From Methylocystis suflitae (lineage in GTDB: Bacteria > Pseudomonadota > Alphaproteobacteria > Rhizobiales > Beijerinckiaceae), in contig NZ_JAMRYX010000017.1 in NCBI RefSeq assembly GCF_024448135.1, forward strand, positions 1 through 64,000: 64,000 bases of DNA, given 5' to 3'. Made by a program: the position numbers and the translations under genes. The notes under the pieces are model-generated. The model ran no database searches, was not told the origin of the DNA, and worked only from the letters and a program-made list of their open reading frames with translations. The first letter of the stretch is position 1. The number at the start of each line of letters is the position of its first letter. Shown here one piece after another: positions 35,932 through 44,931 of this stretch.

Positions 35932-37281
35932 CTATTTCAACTGATAAGATTGAGTTCGGATCATATCCAGAAGCTTCTGAGTCGACTGGCTCCAATCGGG
36001 AACTTCGATTTTTTTGGGTTGCCTCTCCTTCGTCATGGCCTCCCGCAATTTGCGAGCGAGATCTGAGCTATCTAAAGCTCTGAAATAGGAGATATTTTCG
36101 CCGCCCACTTCTCGAAAAATGGGTATGTCGGACGCGATCACCGGCAGCCCGTCATTTGCAGCCTCGATAATAGGGAGGCCGAATCCTTCTGCGAGCGAAG
36201 CAAAGACCAGCGCGTGTGCGGAACTGTACAAGTAGTGCAGTTCTGCGTCATTTGCATTCTGCAACCAGTGCAAACGCTTTCTATGCTCCTCATGTTCAAG
36301 AATTCTTCGCTGCAAAACCTCGCTCATCCAGCCGTAACGGCCGACGATGACGAAATGAGCATCGATCCCGCGTTTCCACAACGCCTCCATCGCATCCAGT
36401 GAAACATGGTACCCTTTGCGCGGCTCGAGCGTTCCGACGCTTAAAAAAATTGGAGATGATGTTTGCGTGATCGCGGTGACGTCAGCTCCTACGGGCAATG
36501 TTTTACTGTAGCGGAAATTGCCTCCGAGCTGGAACCAACCGACCGGCATTCGAACGGGCTGCGGCAAGCCCGTCAAGTGCGCCTTCAGTTCATGCGCTAC
36601 AGATTCGGAGATGCAAACCGCCGCGTCGGACTCGCAAACTATTGCGCGGAACCAACCTTCATAATGCTGCAGCTGCTCGGGACTGAACGACCATGGTATC
36701 GTTTTCGGTAGCAGATCATATATGCAGACGACATTTTGGCCGCCCAGGCTTTTGACGGCTTTCATCGCCGCAGAATAGCTCTCCAAATCCGCCGCTGGCG
36801 CATCCAAAAGCAGCAAGGTGTCGCCAGGCGCCAATTCAACAGTATCCGAGGAGATCGCATTCTTGAAATAAGGATAAAACCTGTCCTTAATACGAAGAAC
36901 CGGGAGAGCCGCGCCCATTTCCGCGCCAGCGAAAGCAATTTCCTTCACGACCCGCTGGATCCCGGTTTCTTTCCCCGACAAATGGGTAGACGCTACATCG
37001 ATCAATATCCTTCCACAGTCTGAAGACTGAATGCAGGAGCTGCCTGGGACGGATGGGCGTTGGCGAAGGATCTGATCGAGGCGGTTCGTCGCTTGCCGTC
37101 GGCCATCATGCAAAAAACCAAGCCCAATAAATCTGGTTATCGACCAATAGAGCTCGAGCATACGCTTCGAAAAAAAATCTCTGAGCCAGCTCTTCTTTGG
37201 TTTTTCGTGGTTCTTCAGATAAAAATATTCTCTGTATAGGACATCTAAAAAGTAGCGGCTCACGGCGCCATTATTGTCCAT
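35932..37281 (-). CDS. Glycosyltransferase family 4, copy 3
   Basis: A 449-residue third paralogue on the opposite strand, convergent with copy 2. The same layout is visible: LYWSITRFIGLGFLHDGRR near residue 45, GKETGIQRVVKEIAFAG, SVGTLEPRKGYH, FASLAEGFGLPIIEAAN and ASDIPIFREVGGEN. The 5' end is clearly AT-richer (hand count 33% GC in the line at 37201) than neighbouring core genes. Encoded 28 bases upstream of the glucan-biosynthesis gene on the same strand, but probably unrelated to it. Convergent paralogues suggest local duplication with inversion, or import. Confidence 0.86.
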   Translation of the reverse strand: MDNNGAVSRYFLDVLYREYFYLKNHEKPKKSWLRDFFSKRMLELYWSITRFIGLGFLHDGRRQATNRLDQILRQRPSVPGSSCIQSSDCGRILIDVASTHLSGKETGIQRVVKEIAFAGAEMGAALPVLRIKDRFYPYFKNAISSDTVELAPGDTLLLLDAPAADLESYSAAMKAVKSLGGQNVVCIYDLLPKTIPWSFSPEQLQHYEGWFRAIVCESDAAVCISESVAHELKAHLTGLPQPVRMPVGWFQLGGNFRYSKTLPVGADVTAITQTSSPIFLSVGTLEPRKGYHVSLDAMEALWKRGIDAHFVIVGRYGWMSEVLQRRILEHEEHRKRLHWLQNANDAELHYLYSSAHALVFASLAEGFGLPIIEAANDGLPVIASDIPIFREVGGENISYFRALDSSDLARKLREAMTKERQPKKIEVPDWSQSTQKLLDMIRTQSYQLK

Positions 37282-37308
37282 AATTGTCTCCGGAAAAATA
37301 ACTCGACG

Positions 37309-38892
37309 TTACAAAGGGTGATACTGATATAGCCAATTTTCTGAAAGCACGTCATCGCCGTTCTTGAGGAACAGGCGCATCTCCACAGGCTCAGAGCCTT
37401 CGACGGTGAGGTCGAATTGCGCCCGCCAATGGCCCGGCACATTGTCAAAAACCGCTTCAGTGAAAACGTAGGAGAACGTTCCGCGCGAAGCCCATAATAC
37501 CGGTTCGGGCTTCACGCCGAAGGGGAGCTTGGCGAGGGGCTCGCCCAGAAACTCCACCATGAACTTTCGGACGCCCTTGGGCCGCGGCTTGCCGGGCTGG
37601 CCGCCGTTGCCGAGCCTCGTCGCGACGCAGCGCGCGAGCTTGGTCGGATAGGGCTCGTCCGCAAGCCAATGCAGCCGATAGGAATATTCGAAGGAGGCGC
37701 CGGGAACGGCGGGCTTCTCGGGCGCCCAGATGACCACGATGTTGTCGTGGATCTCGTCGTCCGTCGGGATTTCGATGAGTTGAATCGCGCCCTTGCCCCA
37801 ATCGCCCTTGGGTTCGATCCACACGCTCGGACGGCGATCATAGAACACATTGTCGAGATAGTGATCGTAATTGCGATCACGCTGCATCAGGCCGAAGCCC
37901 TTGGGATTATTGTCGCCAAACGCCGACGCCATGACCCGGTTCGGATTGTTCAACGGCCGCCACAAGCGCTCGCCTGCGCCGGTCCACATGCTCAGCCCGT
38001 CGGAATCATGCACTTCCGGCCGCCAATCAATGGCCGTCGGCTTTGCGGTCTCCGAGAACCAGAACATCGAGGTGAGCGGCGCGACGCCAAAGCGCGTGAA
38101 GGCGCCCCGCAGATAGAGCGCGCAGTCGATGTCCATGACGACGCCCTTGCCGCGCGTCATCAGGAAGCGATAGGCGCCCACGATCGACGGCCCTTCGAGC
38201 AGCGCATGCAGGACGACGCCGTCGGCGGTCTCCGGGCCGATGTAAATCTCGGTGAAATCCGGGAACTCTTCATTCGATCCGGCTTGCCAGGTATCGAGCG
38301 CGACGCCGCGCGCCGACATGCCATATTGCCGCAATTCGCCGATCGCGCGGAAATATGACGCGCCCAGAAACGCCACCCAGTCGTTTTTCTTCCAGTCGAG
38401 CGCGCCGTCCTTGGCCTCTTGAATGCGAAATCCCGCGAAGCCGGCGCCCGGCGGCAGTTGGCGCGCGATCGAATCCGCCGGCATATTGAAGTAGCTCGTA
38501 TCGTAAAGAACCTCGCGCGCCTCGCCGTTTTCGACGACACTCATCCGCACGGCCTTCTTGAAGAACATCCCAAGGTGGAAGAACTCTATGGGGAAGCGGT
38601 CCTTGGTGTCGGCGAAAAGCGCGTGATCGGTGTTGTAGGTGATCTGTCCCCACTTCTCGTAGTCGATCTGCGAGGTGATCTCGGGGGCAGGGATGTTCGG
38701 CTTGCGGTAAGGCTCTTTGATAAGGCGCTGCGCCGTCTGCTTGAGCGTCTCGAAGGAGAATGGCCGCGCGTCGCCGAGCCGAAGATTCGAGACGCTCGTC
38801 GCCGCCGCGTTGCGAGGCGCGCCGACGGCGCCTAACGCGCTCGTCGCCGCCGCCGCCTTGATAAACGAGCGACGATCCTGCTTCTCGACCAT
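37309..38892 (-). CDS. Periplasmic glucan biosynthesis protein OpgG/OpgD
   Basis: A 527-residue MdoG/OpgG-family protein acting on osmoregulated periplasmic glucans. The N-terminus KQDRRSFIKAAAATSALG is a twin-arginine signal, as in OpgD, so it is exported folded through Tat. The first domain (PFSFETLKQTAQRLIKEPYR to FWFSE) is a beta-sandwich and the second an Ig-like fold, matching the family length. The start is ATG 38892 before the Tat signal; the frame extends further but without a signal-like sequence. The glucosyltransferase OpgH is not adjacent. Confidence 0.9.
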   Translation of the reverse strand: MVEKQDRRSFIKAAAATSALGAVGAPRNAAATSVSNLRLGDARPFSFETLKQTAQRLIKEPYRKPNIPAPEITSQIDYEKWGQITYNTDHALFADTKDRFPIEFFHLGMFFKKAVRMSVVENGEAREVLYDTSYFNMPADSIARQLPPGAGFAGFRIQEAKDGALDWKKNDWVAFLGASYFRAIGELRQYGMSARGVALDTWQAGSNEEFPDFTEIYIGPETADGVVLHALLEGPSIVGAYRFLMTRGKGVVMDIDCALYLRGAFTRFGVAPLTSMFWFSETAKPTAIDWRPEVHDSDGLSMWTGAGERLWRPLNNPNRVMASAFGDNNPKGFGLMQRDRNYDHYLDNVFYDRRPSVWIEPKGDWGKGAIQLIEIPTDDEIHDNIVVIWAPEKPAVPGASFEYSYRLHWLADEPYPTKLARCVATRLGNGGQPGKPRPKGVRKFMVEFLGEPLAKLPFGVKPEPVLWASRGTFSYVFTEAVFDNVPGHWRAQFDLTVEGSEPVEMRLFLKNGDDVLSENWLYQYHPL

Positions 38893-38992
38893 CTCGGCGT
38901 CCTTGTTGCGAAGTTTGGGAGATGCGCGTCTGTGTCTGCCGCCGCCGCGTGCCTGTCGGGGGGCGCGAGACATTAAGGCGCAGGACCGTTAA

Positions 38993-39226
38993 TTAGCCGC
39001 GAATCGGCTCATTGCGGATCGCGGTCCGCATGAAGAAATAGAGTCCGATCAGCCCGGCGAGAGAGAATATAACTTCGAGCGAGCGGCTGATGAGCGGATC
39101 AAGCTGAAAAAGGCCGCCCAGCGCCCAGCCCGCGGCCCAGGACGCGCCGACAAGCTCGGTGCCGACCAAGACCGCCACGGCGACGAGCGTCGACAAGTGC
39201 AGATAATTGATGGGCTTCTTGCTCAT
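38993..39226 (-). CDS. Small membrane protein, 77 aa
   Basis: A short protein with two hydrophobic segments, LHLSTLVAVAVLVGTELVGA and SLEVIFSLAGLIGLYFFMRT, and a basic tail. Its sequence is conserved-looking (MSKKPINYLHLSTLV), with coding bias on this strand. It lies 100 bases upstream of the glucan gene on the same strand and could be transcribed with it. Function unknown. Confidence 0.65.
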   Translation of the reverse strand: MSKKPINYLHLSTLVAVAVLVGTELVGASWAAGWALGGLFQLDPLISRSLEVIFSLAGLIGLYFFMRTAIRNEPIRG

Positions 39227-39496
39227 GGCCTCATTCTCGAGCTCGACCCTTTAACAGGCGGCAACGCCGCGCTCACGTTTTGCTATAGCAAAGGCAGCTG
39301 CAAGGCAAGCTGGAGGGACCGCGCCGCGGTGCTCGACGAGCGCGAAGTCGTGGATCTGGAACGCTAATTGACGCGCTCCGCGATCGCGCGCCGCTTCCGG
39401 CGGTCTTTCCGCTTGTATGTTATGGCGTCGCAATGATAATCGGCGCCGCCGAAGGCGCGGCGCGCTCGCCACGTCGCGAATTCGAAGGGGTGACGC

Positions 39497-40960
39497 TTGT
39501 TCCAAGGCGCCAGCAAGAGCTATCTGAACCGCAAGTCCGTCCACAAGATCATCGCCGATCACGCCGCCGCGGACGGAGATGGCCTTAAGCGCGCGCTCGG
39601 CTGGGCGTCGTTGATGTCGCTCGGAGTCGGCGGAATTATCGGCGCCGGCATTTTCGTGCTGACAGGCACGGCGGCGGCGAATTACGCCGGGCCCGGCGTC
39701 ATGATCTCCTTCATGCTGTCGGGGCTCGCCTGCGCCTTCGTCGCGCTCTGCTACGCGGAGCTTGCGTCGCTTATTCCCGTCTCGGGGAGCACCTACACTT
39801 ACACGTACGTGACGCTCGGCGAGATTTTCGCCTGGATCATCGGCTGGAATCTGGTGCTCGAATATGCCGCGGGCGCGGCAACGGTCGCGGTCGGCTGGGG
39901 CGGCTATTTCAATCGCGTCATGCAAGGGCTTGGCATACATTTGCCGCCCGAACTGACGACGGCCTTTTTTGCCGATCCGACCGCGCATGGGGCGCCGCCC
40001 GGCGCCGTGCATGGGTTGTTCAATGTGCCCGCCGCTGGAATCGTCCTATTGCTGACCGCGCTGCTCGTGCGCGGCACGTCCGAGTCGACGCTGTTCAATA
40101 ACGTCATCGTCGCCATCAAAGTCACTGTCGTGCTGATGGTGATCGTGTTTGGCGCTGCGCATATCGACTACGCCAATTGGTCGCCGATCATTCCGGAGAA
40201 CACGGGCGACTTCGGAACTTACGGCTGGAGCGGCGTCGTGCGCGGCGCTTCGGTTGTGTTCTTCGCCTATATCGGCTTCGATTCCGTCTCGACCGCGGCG
40301 CAGGAGGCGCATAATCCACAACGGGACGTGCCGATTGGCATCGTCGGCTCGCTCATCATCTGCACGATTCTCTATATCGCCGTGGCGGCGGTGGCGACCG
40401 GCGTCGTCAACTACAAGGAGCTGGGCGTTCCGGATCCGATGGCGCTGGTCATGGATCGCACCGGCGTCTCGTGGCTCGCCTGGGCGGTGAAGCTCGGCGC
40501 GCTGGCCGGACTGACGACGGCGATTCTGGTGCTGCTCTACGGGCAGACGCGCATTTTCTTCGCCATGGCGCATGACGGTCTGTTGCCCCCGATCTTTGCG
40601 AGGCTTCACCCGACATGGCGCACGCCCGCCGTAAGCCAGATCCTCGTCGGCGTGGTCGTGGCGCTCGCGGCGGGTCTGTTGCCGCTCGATATTCTCGGCG
40701 AAATGGTGAGCATCGGGACGCTGGCGGCTTTCGCGCTCGTCTGCTTGGCGGTGCTGCGCCTGCGTCGCATGCATCCGGATATCAGGCGTCCATTCCGCGC
40801 GCCGGGGATCCCATGGTTGCCCGTCGCCGGCATTTTGTCCTGTTTCGCGCTGATGGTCGCGCTTCCGCTCGACACTTGGCTACGGCTGCTGATCTGGACC
40901 GTCATCGGCGTCGCCATCTACCTCCTTTATGGCTTCAAGCACGCCAAACGCCTCCATTAG
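39497..40960 (+). CDS. APC-family amino-acid permease
   Basis: A 487-residue permease with about twelve hydrophobic segments. The helix-1 motif GVGGIIGAGIFVLTG (unwound substrate-binding region) and PVSGSTYTYTYVTLGE are typical of the cationic amino-acid transporter branch, and FFAYIGFDSVSTAAQEAHNP contains the helix-6 break. Substrates in the family are amino acids or polyamines. I accept TTG 39497 because GAAGGGG lies seven bases upstream and the next in-frame Met (codon 40) is already in helix 1. Confidence 0.92.
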   Translation: MFQGASKSYLNRKSVHKIIADHAAADGDGLKRALGWASLMSLGVGGIIGAGIFVLTGTAAANYAGPGVMISFMLSGLACAFVALCYAELASLIPVSGSTYTYTYVTLGEIFAWIIGWNLVLEYAAGAATVAVGWGGYFNRVMQGLGIHLPPELTTAFFADPTAHGAPPGAVHGLFNVPAAGIVLLLTALLVRGTSESTLFNNVIVAIKVTVVLMVIVFGAAHIDYANWSPIIPENTGDFGTYGWSGVVRGASVVFFAYIGFDSVSTAAQEAHNPQRDVPIGIVGSLIICTILYIAVAAVATGVVNYKELGVPDPMALVMDRTGVSWLAWAVKLGALAGLTTAILVLLYGQTRIFFAMAHDGLLPPIFARLHPTWRTPAVSQILVGVVVALAAGLLPLDILGEMVSIGTLAAFALVCLAVLRLRRMHPDIRRPFRAPGIPWLPVAGILSCFALMVALPLDTWLRLLIWTVIGVAIYLLYGFKHAKRLH

Positions 40961-41105
40961 GGGGCTGGCGCGACGAGATTGACGTCCTGAAAGCGCGGAC
41001 GGGGGAACCCTTGGCCGCCGGCGAGGTTACGACTTAGTCCCGATCCTTCGTCGCAGCGGAGCGATCGGGCGTGACCTTTCGGAACGTCAAACGGGGTTCT
41101 CCGAC

Positions 41106-42548
41106 ATGAATGCGCCGGCGATCGTCTGGTTTCGCAATGATTTGCGCATCTCGGACAATCCGGCGCTGGCGGCGGCCGCACGAACGGGCGCGCCGCTCGT
41201 CGCCCTTTACATCCTGGACGACGAAAGTCCCGGAGAATGGCGCACGGGCGCCGCGGCGCGTTGGTGGCTGCACCACTCTCTCAGGGCGCTGTCCGAGAGC
41301 CTCGCCGGCAGGGGCGTGTCGCTGACCCTGCGCCGGGGGCGAGCGCATTACGTCTTCGAGCAGATTGTCGCCGAAACCGGCGCCGGCGCCGTCTTCTGGA
41401 ACAAGCTCTACGAGCCCTGGGCGATCCGGCGAGATGCGGAACTTGAGGCGCAGCTGCGCGATGATGCCGTAGAAACTCATTGTTTCCATGATTCTGTACT
41501 CTTCGAGCCGGAGAAGCTTCGCACCAAATTGGGCGAAAATTTCCGGATCTTCACGCCTTTTTGGCGCGCCTGCCTCGCCGCGCCGCCGCCAGAGCGGCCG
41601 CTTCCGGCGCCCGAAATCCTGCACGCCGCGCCCCTTCCGCCAGACAGCGACGATCTCGACGCCTGGCGGCTGTTGCCCCAGAACCCCGATTGGGCGATCG
41701 GCATGCGCAAGGTCTGGCTCGTCGGTGAGACGGCGGCGCGCGCCGAGCTTGCAGACTTCGCGCGTCACCATGTCGGCGACTACAAGGTTGAACGCGATTT
41801 CATGGGCCGCGTCGGCGTCTCCAGGCTTTCCCCGCATCTGCACTTTGGCGAATTGTCGCCACGCGAAGTCTGGCACGCGATCAGCGAGCCTCAAAGCATT
41901 GGCGGCGAAGCCTATCTGAGGGAACTCGGCTGGCGGGAGTTCTGCCATCACTTGCTGATCGCCCATTGGGACCTGCCGGACTGCCCTTTGGACAGGACCT
42001 TTGAGCGCTTTCCCTATCGCGACGACGAGACGTCGCTCGACGCCTGGCGGAACGGTCAGACCGGCTATCCGCTCGTCGACGCCGCGATGCGCGAATTATG
42101 GATCACGGGCTGGATGCACAATCGCGCGCGTCTTGTTTCGGCGAGCTTCCTGATCAAGCACCTGCTCATTGACTGGCGGAAGGGGGAGCGCTGGTTCTGG
42201 GACACGCTGGTCGACGCCGATCTCGCCAACAACAGCGCCAATTGGCAGTGGGTGGCGGGCTGCGGCGCCGACGCCGCGCCTTATTTCCGCATCTTCAATC
42301 CTGCGCTTCAGGGCGAAAAATTTGATCCGGACGGCGCCTATGTGCGCCGTTACGTGCCGGAGCTCGCGGGGCTCGACGCCCGCTACATCCATCGTCCGTG
42401 GGCGGCGCCGGAGGATGTCTTGCGCGCGGCAGGCGTAAGGTTAGGCGTCACCTATCCCCATCCGATCATCGATCACGCCGAAGCCCGCGAGCGCGCGCTC
42501 GCGGCATTCGAGTCGATGCGGAGCCAGGCGGCGTTGCGACCGGCGTAG
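41106..42548 (+). CDS. phr: Deoxyribodipyrimidine photolyase
   Basis: A 480-residue light-dependent DNA-repair flavoprotein that splits cyclobutane pyrimidine dimers. The N-terminal alpha/beta antenna domain starts IVWFRNDLRISDNPAL. The FAD domain has VSRLSPHLHFGELSPRE, the TGYPLVDAAMRELW motif and the W-rich electron path (WITGWMHNRAR, ANNSANWQWVAGCG). ATG 41106 starts the conserved sequence. It stands alone between a permease and cobT. Confidence 0.96.
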   Translation: MNAPAIVWFRNDLRISDNPALAAAARTGAPLVALYILDDESPGEWRTGAAARWWLHHSLRALSESLAGRGVSLTLRRGRAHYVFEQIVAETGAGAVFWNKLYEPWAIRRDAELEAQLRDDAVETHCFHDSVLFEPEKLRTKLGENFRIFTPFWRACLAAPPPERPLPAPEILHAAPLPPDSDDLDAWRLLPQNPDWAIGMRKVWLVGETAARAELADFARHHVGDYKVERDFMGRVGVSRLSPHLHFGELSPREVWHAISEPQSIGGEAYLRELGWREFCHHLLIAHWDLPDCPLDRTFERFPYRDDETSLDAWRNGQTGYPLVDAAMRELWITGWMHNRARLVSASFLIKHLLIDWRKGERWFWDTLVDADLANNSANWQWVAGCGADAAPYFRIFNPALQGEKFDPDGAYVRRYVPELAGLDARYIHRPWAAPEDVLRAAGVRLGVTYPHPIIDHAEARERALAAFESMRSQAALRPA

Positions 42549-42632
42549 CGGCATTGCGAGGAGGCGAAGCAACGCTCACGCCGTCATTGCTCGCGATGAC
42601 GGCTAAATTGCTTCGCTGCGCCAGAATGACGC
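42549..42632. repeat. Intergenic repeat, GTCATTGC/GAAGCAA type
   Basis: The segment contains TTGCGAGGAGGCGAAGCAA, the palindromic pair GTCATTGCTCGCGATGAC, and TTGCTTCGCTGCGCCAGAATGAC. It resembles the short interspersed elements, with cores TCATTGCGAGG and GAAGCAA, that are scattered through Hyphomicrobiales genomes. It separates phr from cobT. Confidence 0.6.
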
Positions 42633-42674
42633 GGGCGCTCGCCAATATCGCCGCGAGCCGGTAAAGCCGGCGGC

Positions 42675-43697
42675 ATGTCTCACGCCATTCATCCCTTCGA
42701 AGAAATCCGCATCCTGTTGGCGGCTCTGCCGGGCCCCGATCTTCAAGCCGCGGCGGCGGTCCGCGCGCGCGACGGCCGGCTCACCAAGCCGCCTGGCGCG
42801 CTCGGTCGTCTCGAAGAGATCGTCGAATGGCTGGCCGCCTGGCAGGGCAGGGCGGAGCCCGCGATCGAGCGCCCGCTCGTCGCGGTTTTCGCCGCCAATC
42901 ACGGCGTCGTGGCGCAGGGCGTTTCGGCTTTCCCGGCGAGCGTCACGCAGCAGATGGTGGCGAATTTCCTCACTGGCGGCGCGGCGATCAATCAGATCTG
43001 CAAGTCCTATGGCGTCGGCCTGAAGGTCTATGAGCTGGCGCTCGAACGGCCGACGGCCGACTTTACTGTGGCGCCGGCCATGGACGAGCGCGAAGCGGCG
43101 GCGACCTTCGCCTATGGGATGGAGGCGATCCAGGGCGATATTGATCTCCTCGCCCCTGGCGAGATGGGCATCGGCAATACGACCAGCGCCGCGGCGATCT
43201 ATGCCGCGCTCTACGGCGGGCCGGCGTCGTGCTGGACAGGACGCGGGACGGGCGTCGACGACGCCGGCCTTTCGCGCAAGAACGCCGCGATCGACGCCGC
43301 GCTGACGCTGCATGGACCGCATCTCGGCGACCCCTTAGAGATTCTGCGCCGGCTCGGCGGGCGGGAAATCGCGGCGATGATGGGCGCCATCGCCGCCGCG
43401 CGTCTCAACCGCATTCCTGTGGTGCTTGACGGCTATGTCGCCTGCGCCGCCGCCGCGCTGCTCCATGCGATCGCGCCCGAGTCGATCGCGCATTGCTCAG
43501 CTGGCCACGTCTCGGCGGAGGGGGCGCATCGCGACGTTCTGACGCGGCTTGGCAAGCGCCCGCTGCTCGATCTCGATATGCGCCTCGGCGAAGGCTCGGG
43601 CGCGGCGCTCGCCATTGGCCTGATCAAAGCGGCGCTCGCGTGTCATAGTGATATGGCGACTTTTGAGAGCGCGGGCGTATCGGAAAAATCGGAATGA
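42675..43697 (+). CDS. cobT: Nicotinate-nucleotide:dimethylbenzimidazole phosphoribosyltransferase
   Basis: A 340-residue enzyme that makes alpha-ribazole phosphate for the lower ligand of cobalamin. Conserved motifs are TKPPGALGRLEE, FAANHGVV, GEMGIGNTTSAAA, TGRGTGVDD, and MRLGEGSGAALA with the catalytic Glu. Its presence suggests that the cell makes or remodels vitamin B12, relevant to the cobalamin-binding-type radical SAM enzyme encoded at 51.7-53.3 kb. No other cob genes are adjacent. Confidence 0.96.
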   Translation: MSHAIHPFEEIRILLAALPGPDLQAAAAVRARDGRLTKPPGALGRLEEIVEWLAAWQGRAEPAIERPLVAVFAANHGVVAQGVSAFPASVTQQMVANFLTGGAAINQICKSYGVGLKVYELALERPTADFTVAPAMDEREAAATFAYGMEAIQGDIDLLAPGEMGIGNTTSAAAIYAALYGGPASCWTGRGTGVDDAGLSRKNAAIDAALTLHGPHLGDPLEILRRLGGREIAAMMGAIAAARLNRIPVVLDGYVACAAAALLHAIAPESIAHCSAGHVSAEGAHRDVLTRLGKRPLLDLDMRLGEGSGAALAIGLIKAALACHSDMATFESAGVSEKSE

Positions 43698-43786
43698 TTT
43701 GCGGATGGCCGGCGGCTTGCGCTCAAGAAACTGTCACATCCGCGGCGCATTGAAGTCAAAACCGAGGCGCGCGGCTAAGGCCGCCG

Positions 43787-43834
43787 GAGCGTTTCCCGAT
43801 CACATGGAATCATATGATCGATAAGGAAACGCTC
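43787..43834. repeat. Palindromic repeat, GAGCGTTTCC family
   Basis: Arms GAGCGTTTCC and GGAAACGCTC enclose GATCACATGG...ATATGATC, forming a long imperfect hairpin. Elements of this design are common between genes in Methylocystis-like genomes, from memory. It lies directly before a second hairpin at 43850-43897. Confidence 0.65.
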
Positions 43835-43849
43835 AAAATCAGAATGGTG

Positions 43850-43897
43850 GAGCAGGGTCTCGTCGGAAAAGCCTGTCAGCTTTTTCGGAACCTGCTC
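43850..43897. repeat. Palindromic repeat, GAGCAGG/CCTGCTC family
   Basis: Arms GAGCAGG (43850-43856) and CCTGCTC (43891-43897) enclose TCGGAAAAG and CTTTTTCGG, which also pair. Its right end touches the AAGGAG ribosome site of the following gene, so the hairpin could affect that gene's translation. Confidence 0.65.
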
Positions 43898-43913
43898 TAA
43901 GGAGCGCGCTTGC

Positions 43914-44861
43914 ATGAACTCCGATCTCACATCCGCCTACGCAGCCGTGATCTTGATGGCGGCGCTTGCGGCGGCGCTGCCCTTTCATCTCAGTCGCATC
44001 CTGGGTCCGCAGCGGCTGCTTCACGCGGCCTATGCCGCCGCCGCACTTGGGCTGTTTTGTCTATTGGGCGCGACCGCCTTCGGCTGGACGGTCGACCGAC
44101 AAGGCGCGCTGCTTTGGGTCTACCTCGCGCTTTTCCTTCTCGCAGCAGGGATTGCGGCGCGACGCCGCATGACGCTCGGCGCGATTGGGCTGCCCTGGCT
44201 TTCGGCGCTGATCCAGCTCGGCGTCGTCGCTTACATGTTTGCGCCGGATTCGTTCCGAAAGCCGCCGCTGACGGCGGCGCTGTTCCTGTATTTCATGTTC
44301 GAAGCGCTCGTCTGGCTGCGCGGCCGCGAGGCGCAGGAGCCCACGGCGTTGGTGGGAGCTAATGATCGCGAGCGGCCGCCGCTTTTCCCGCCACGGCGCC
44401 ATCGTGGGTTCGCCGAAGCTTCACTGGCGGCTGCGGCGATCGCCATCGCCTTTCTGCTCTTCGCTGGCCCACAAGCGGCGCATATCGCTCCGGAGTCAGA
44501 TTCGGCGCAGCAGCAAGAGCCGCAAATTGAAGAAACTGCGGCGAGCGGCGTGACGACGAACAGCGAGGAGCCCGCTTCAGAGGCCGCTTCATCCGCGACC
44601 GACGAAGCGCCCAAGACAGAGAGCCGGGAAAGCGCGCCGGCGCAAGCCGCGGGCCATACGCCTGCCGAGTCCCCGCCGACCGTGGCGAAGGATCCCGGAA
44701 CCTATACGGCGCGCGCAGGCGATACGTTTAAATCCATCGCCAAGCGTCTCTATGGCGCAACAAGCAAATGGCGCGCGATCGCCGAACTCAATCCCGACCT
44801 GAAGTCGAAAAAGCTGCGGGCGGGTCAAGTCGTCAACCTGCCGCCGGCGCCGGCGCGGTGA
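43914..44861 (+). CDS. Membrane protein with C-terminal LysM domain
   Basis: A 315-residue protein with about four hydrophobic segments in the first 130 residues, another near 165-185, a Glu/Ser/Thr/Ala-rich linker (about 190-255) and a LysM domain at the end (YTARAGDTFKSIAKRLYGAT to LRAGQVVNLPP). LysM binds peptidoglycan, so the C-terminus should reach the cell wall from the inner membrane. ATG 43914 follows AAGGAG. No specific function can be assigned. Confidence 0.78.
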   Translation: MNSDLTSAYAAVILMAALAAALPFHLSRILGPQRLLHAAYAAAALGLFCLLGATAFGWTVDRQGALLWVYLALFLLAAGIAARRRMTLGAIGLPWLSALIQLGVVAYMFAPDSFRKPPLTAALFLYFMFEALVWLRGREAQEPTALVGANDRERPPLFPPRRHRGFAEASLAAAAIAIAFLLFAGPQAAHIAPESDSAQQQEPQIEETAASGVTTNSEEPASEAASSATDEAPKTESRESAPAQAAGHTPAESPPTVAKDPGTYTARAGDTFKSIAKRLYGATSKWRAIAELNPDLKSKKLRAGQVVNLPPAPAR

Positions 44862-44931
44862 GGCGGCGGGAGCACCGATCGAATTCTCGGCGGCTCCTGT
44901 CGTACTCGGCCGAGACGTCCGCATTGGCGTC

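Noticed and set aside
39270..39370. Short plus-strand open frame ending at a TAA near 39368, upstream of the APC permease
   Set aside because: No start codon with a ribosome site was found, and it partly lies opposite the small membrane-protein gene. Likely chance in GC-rich DNA.
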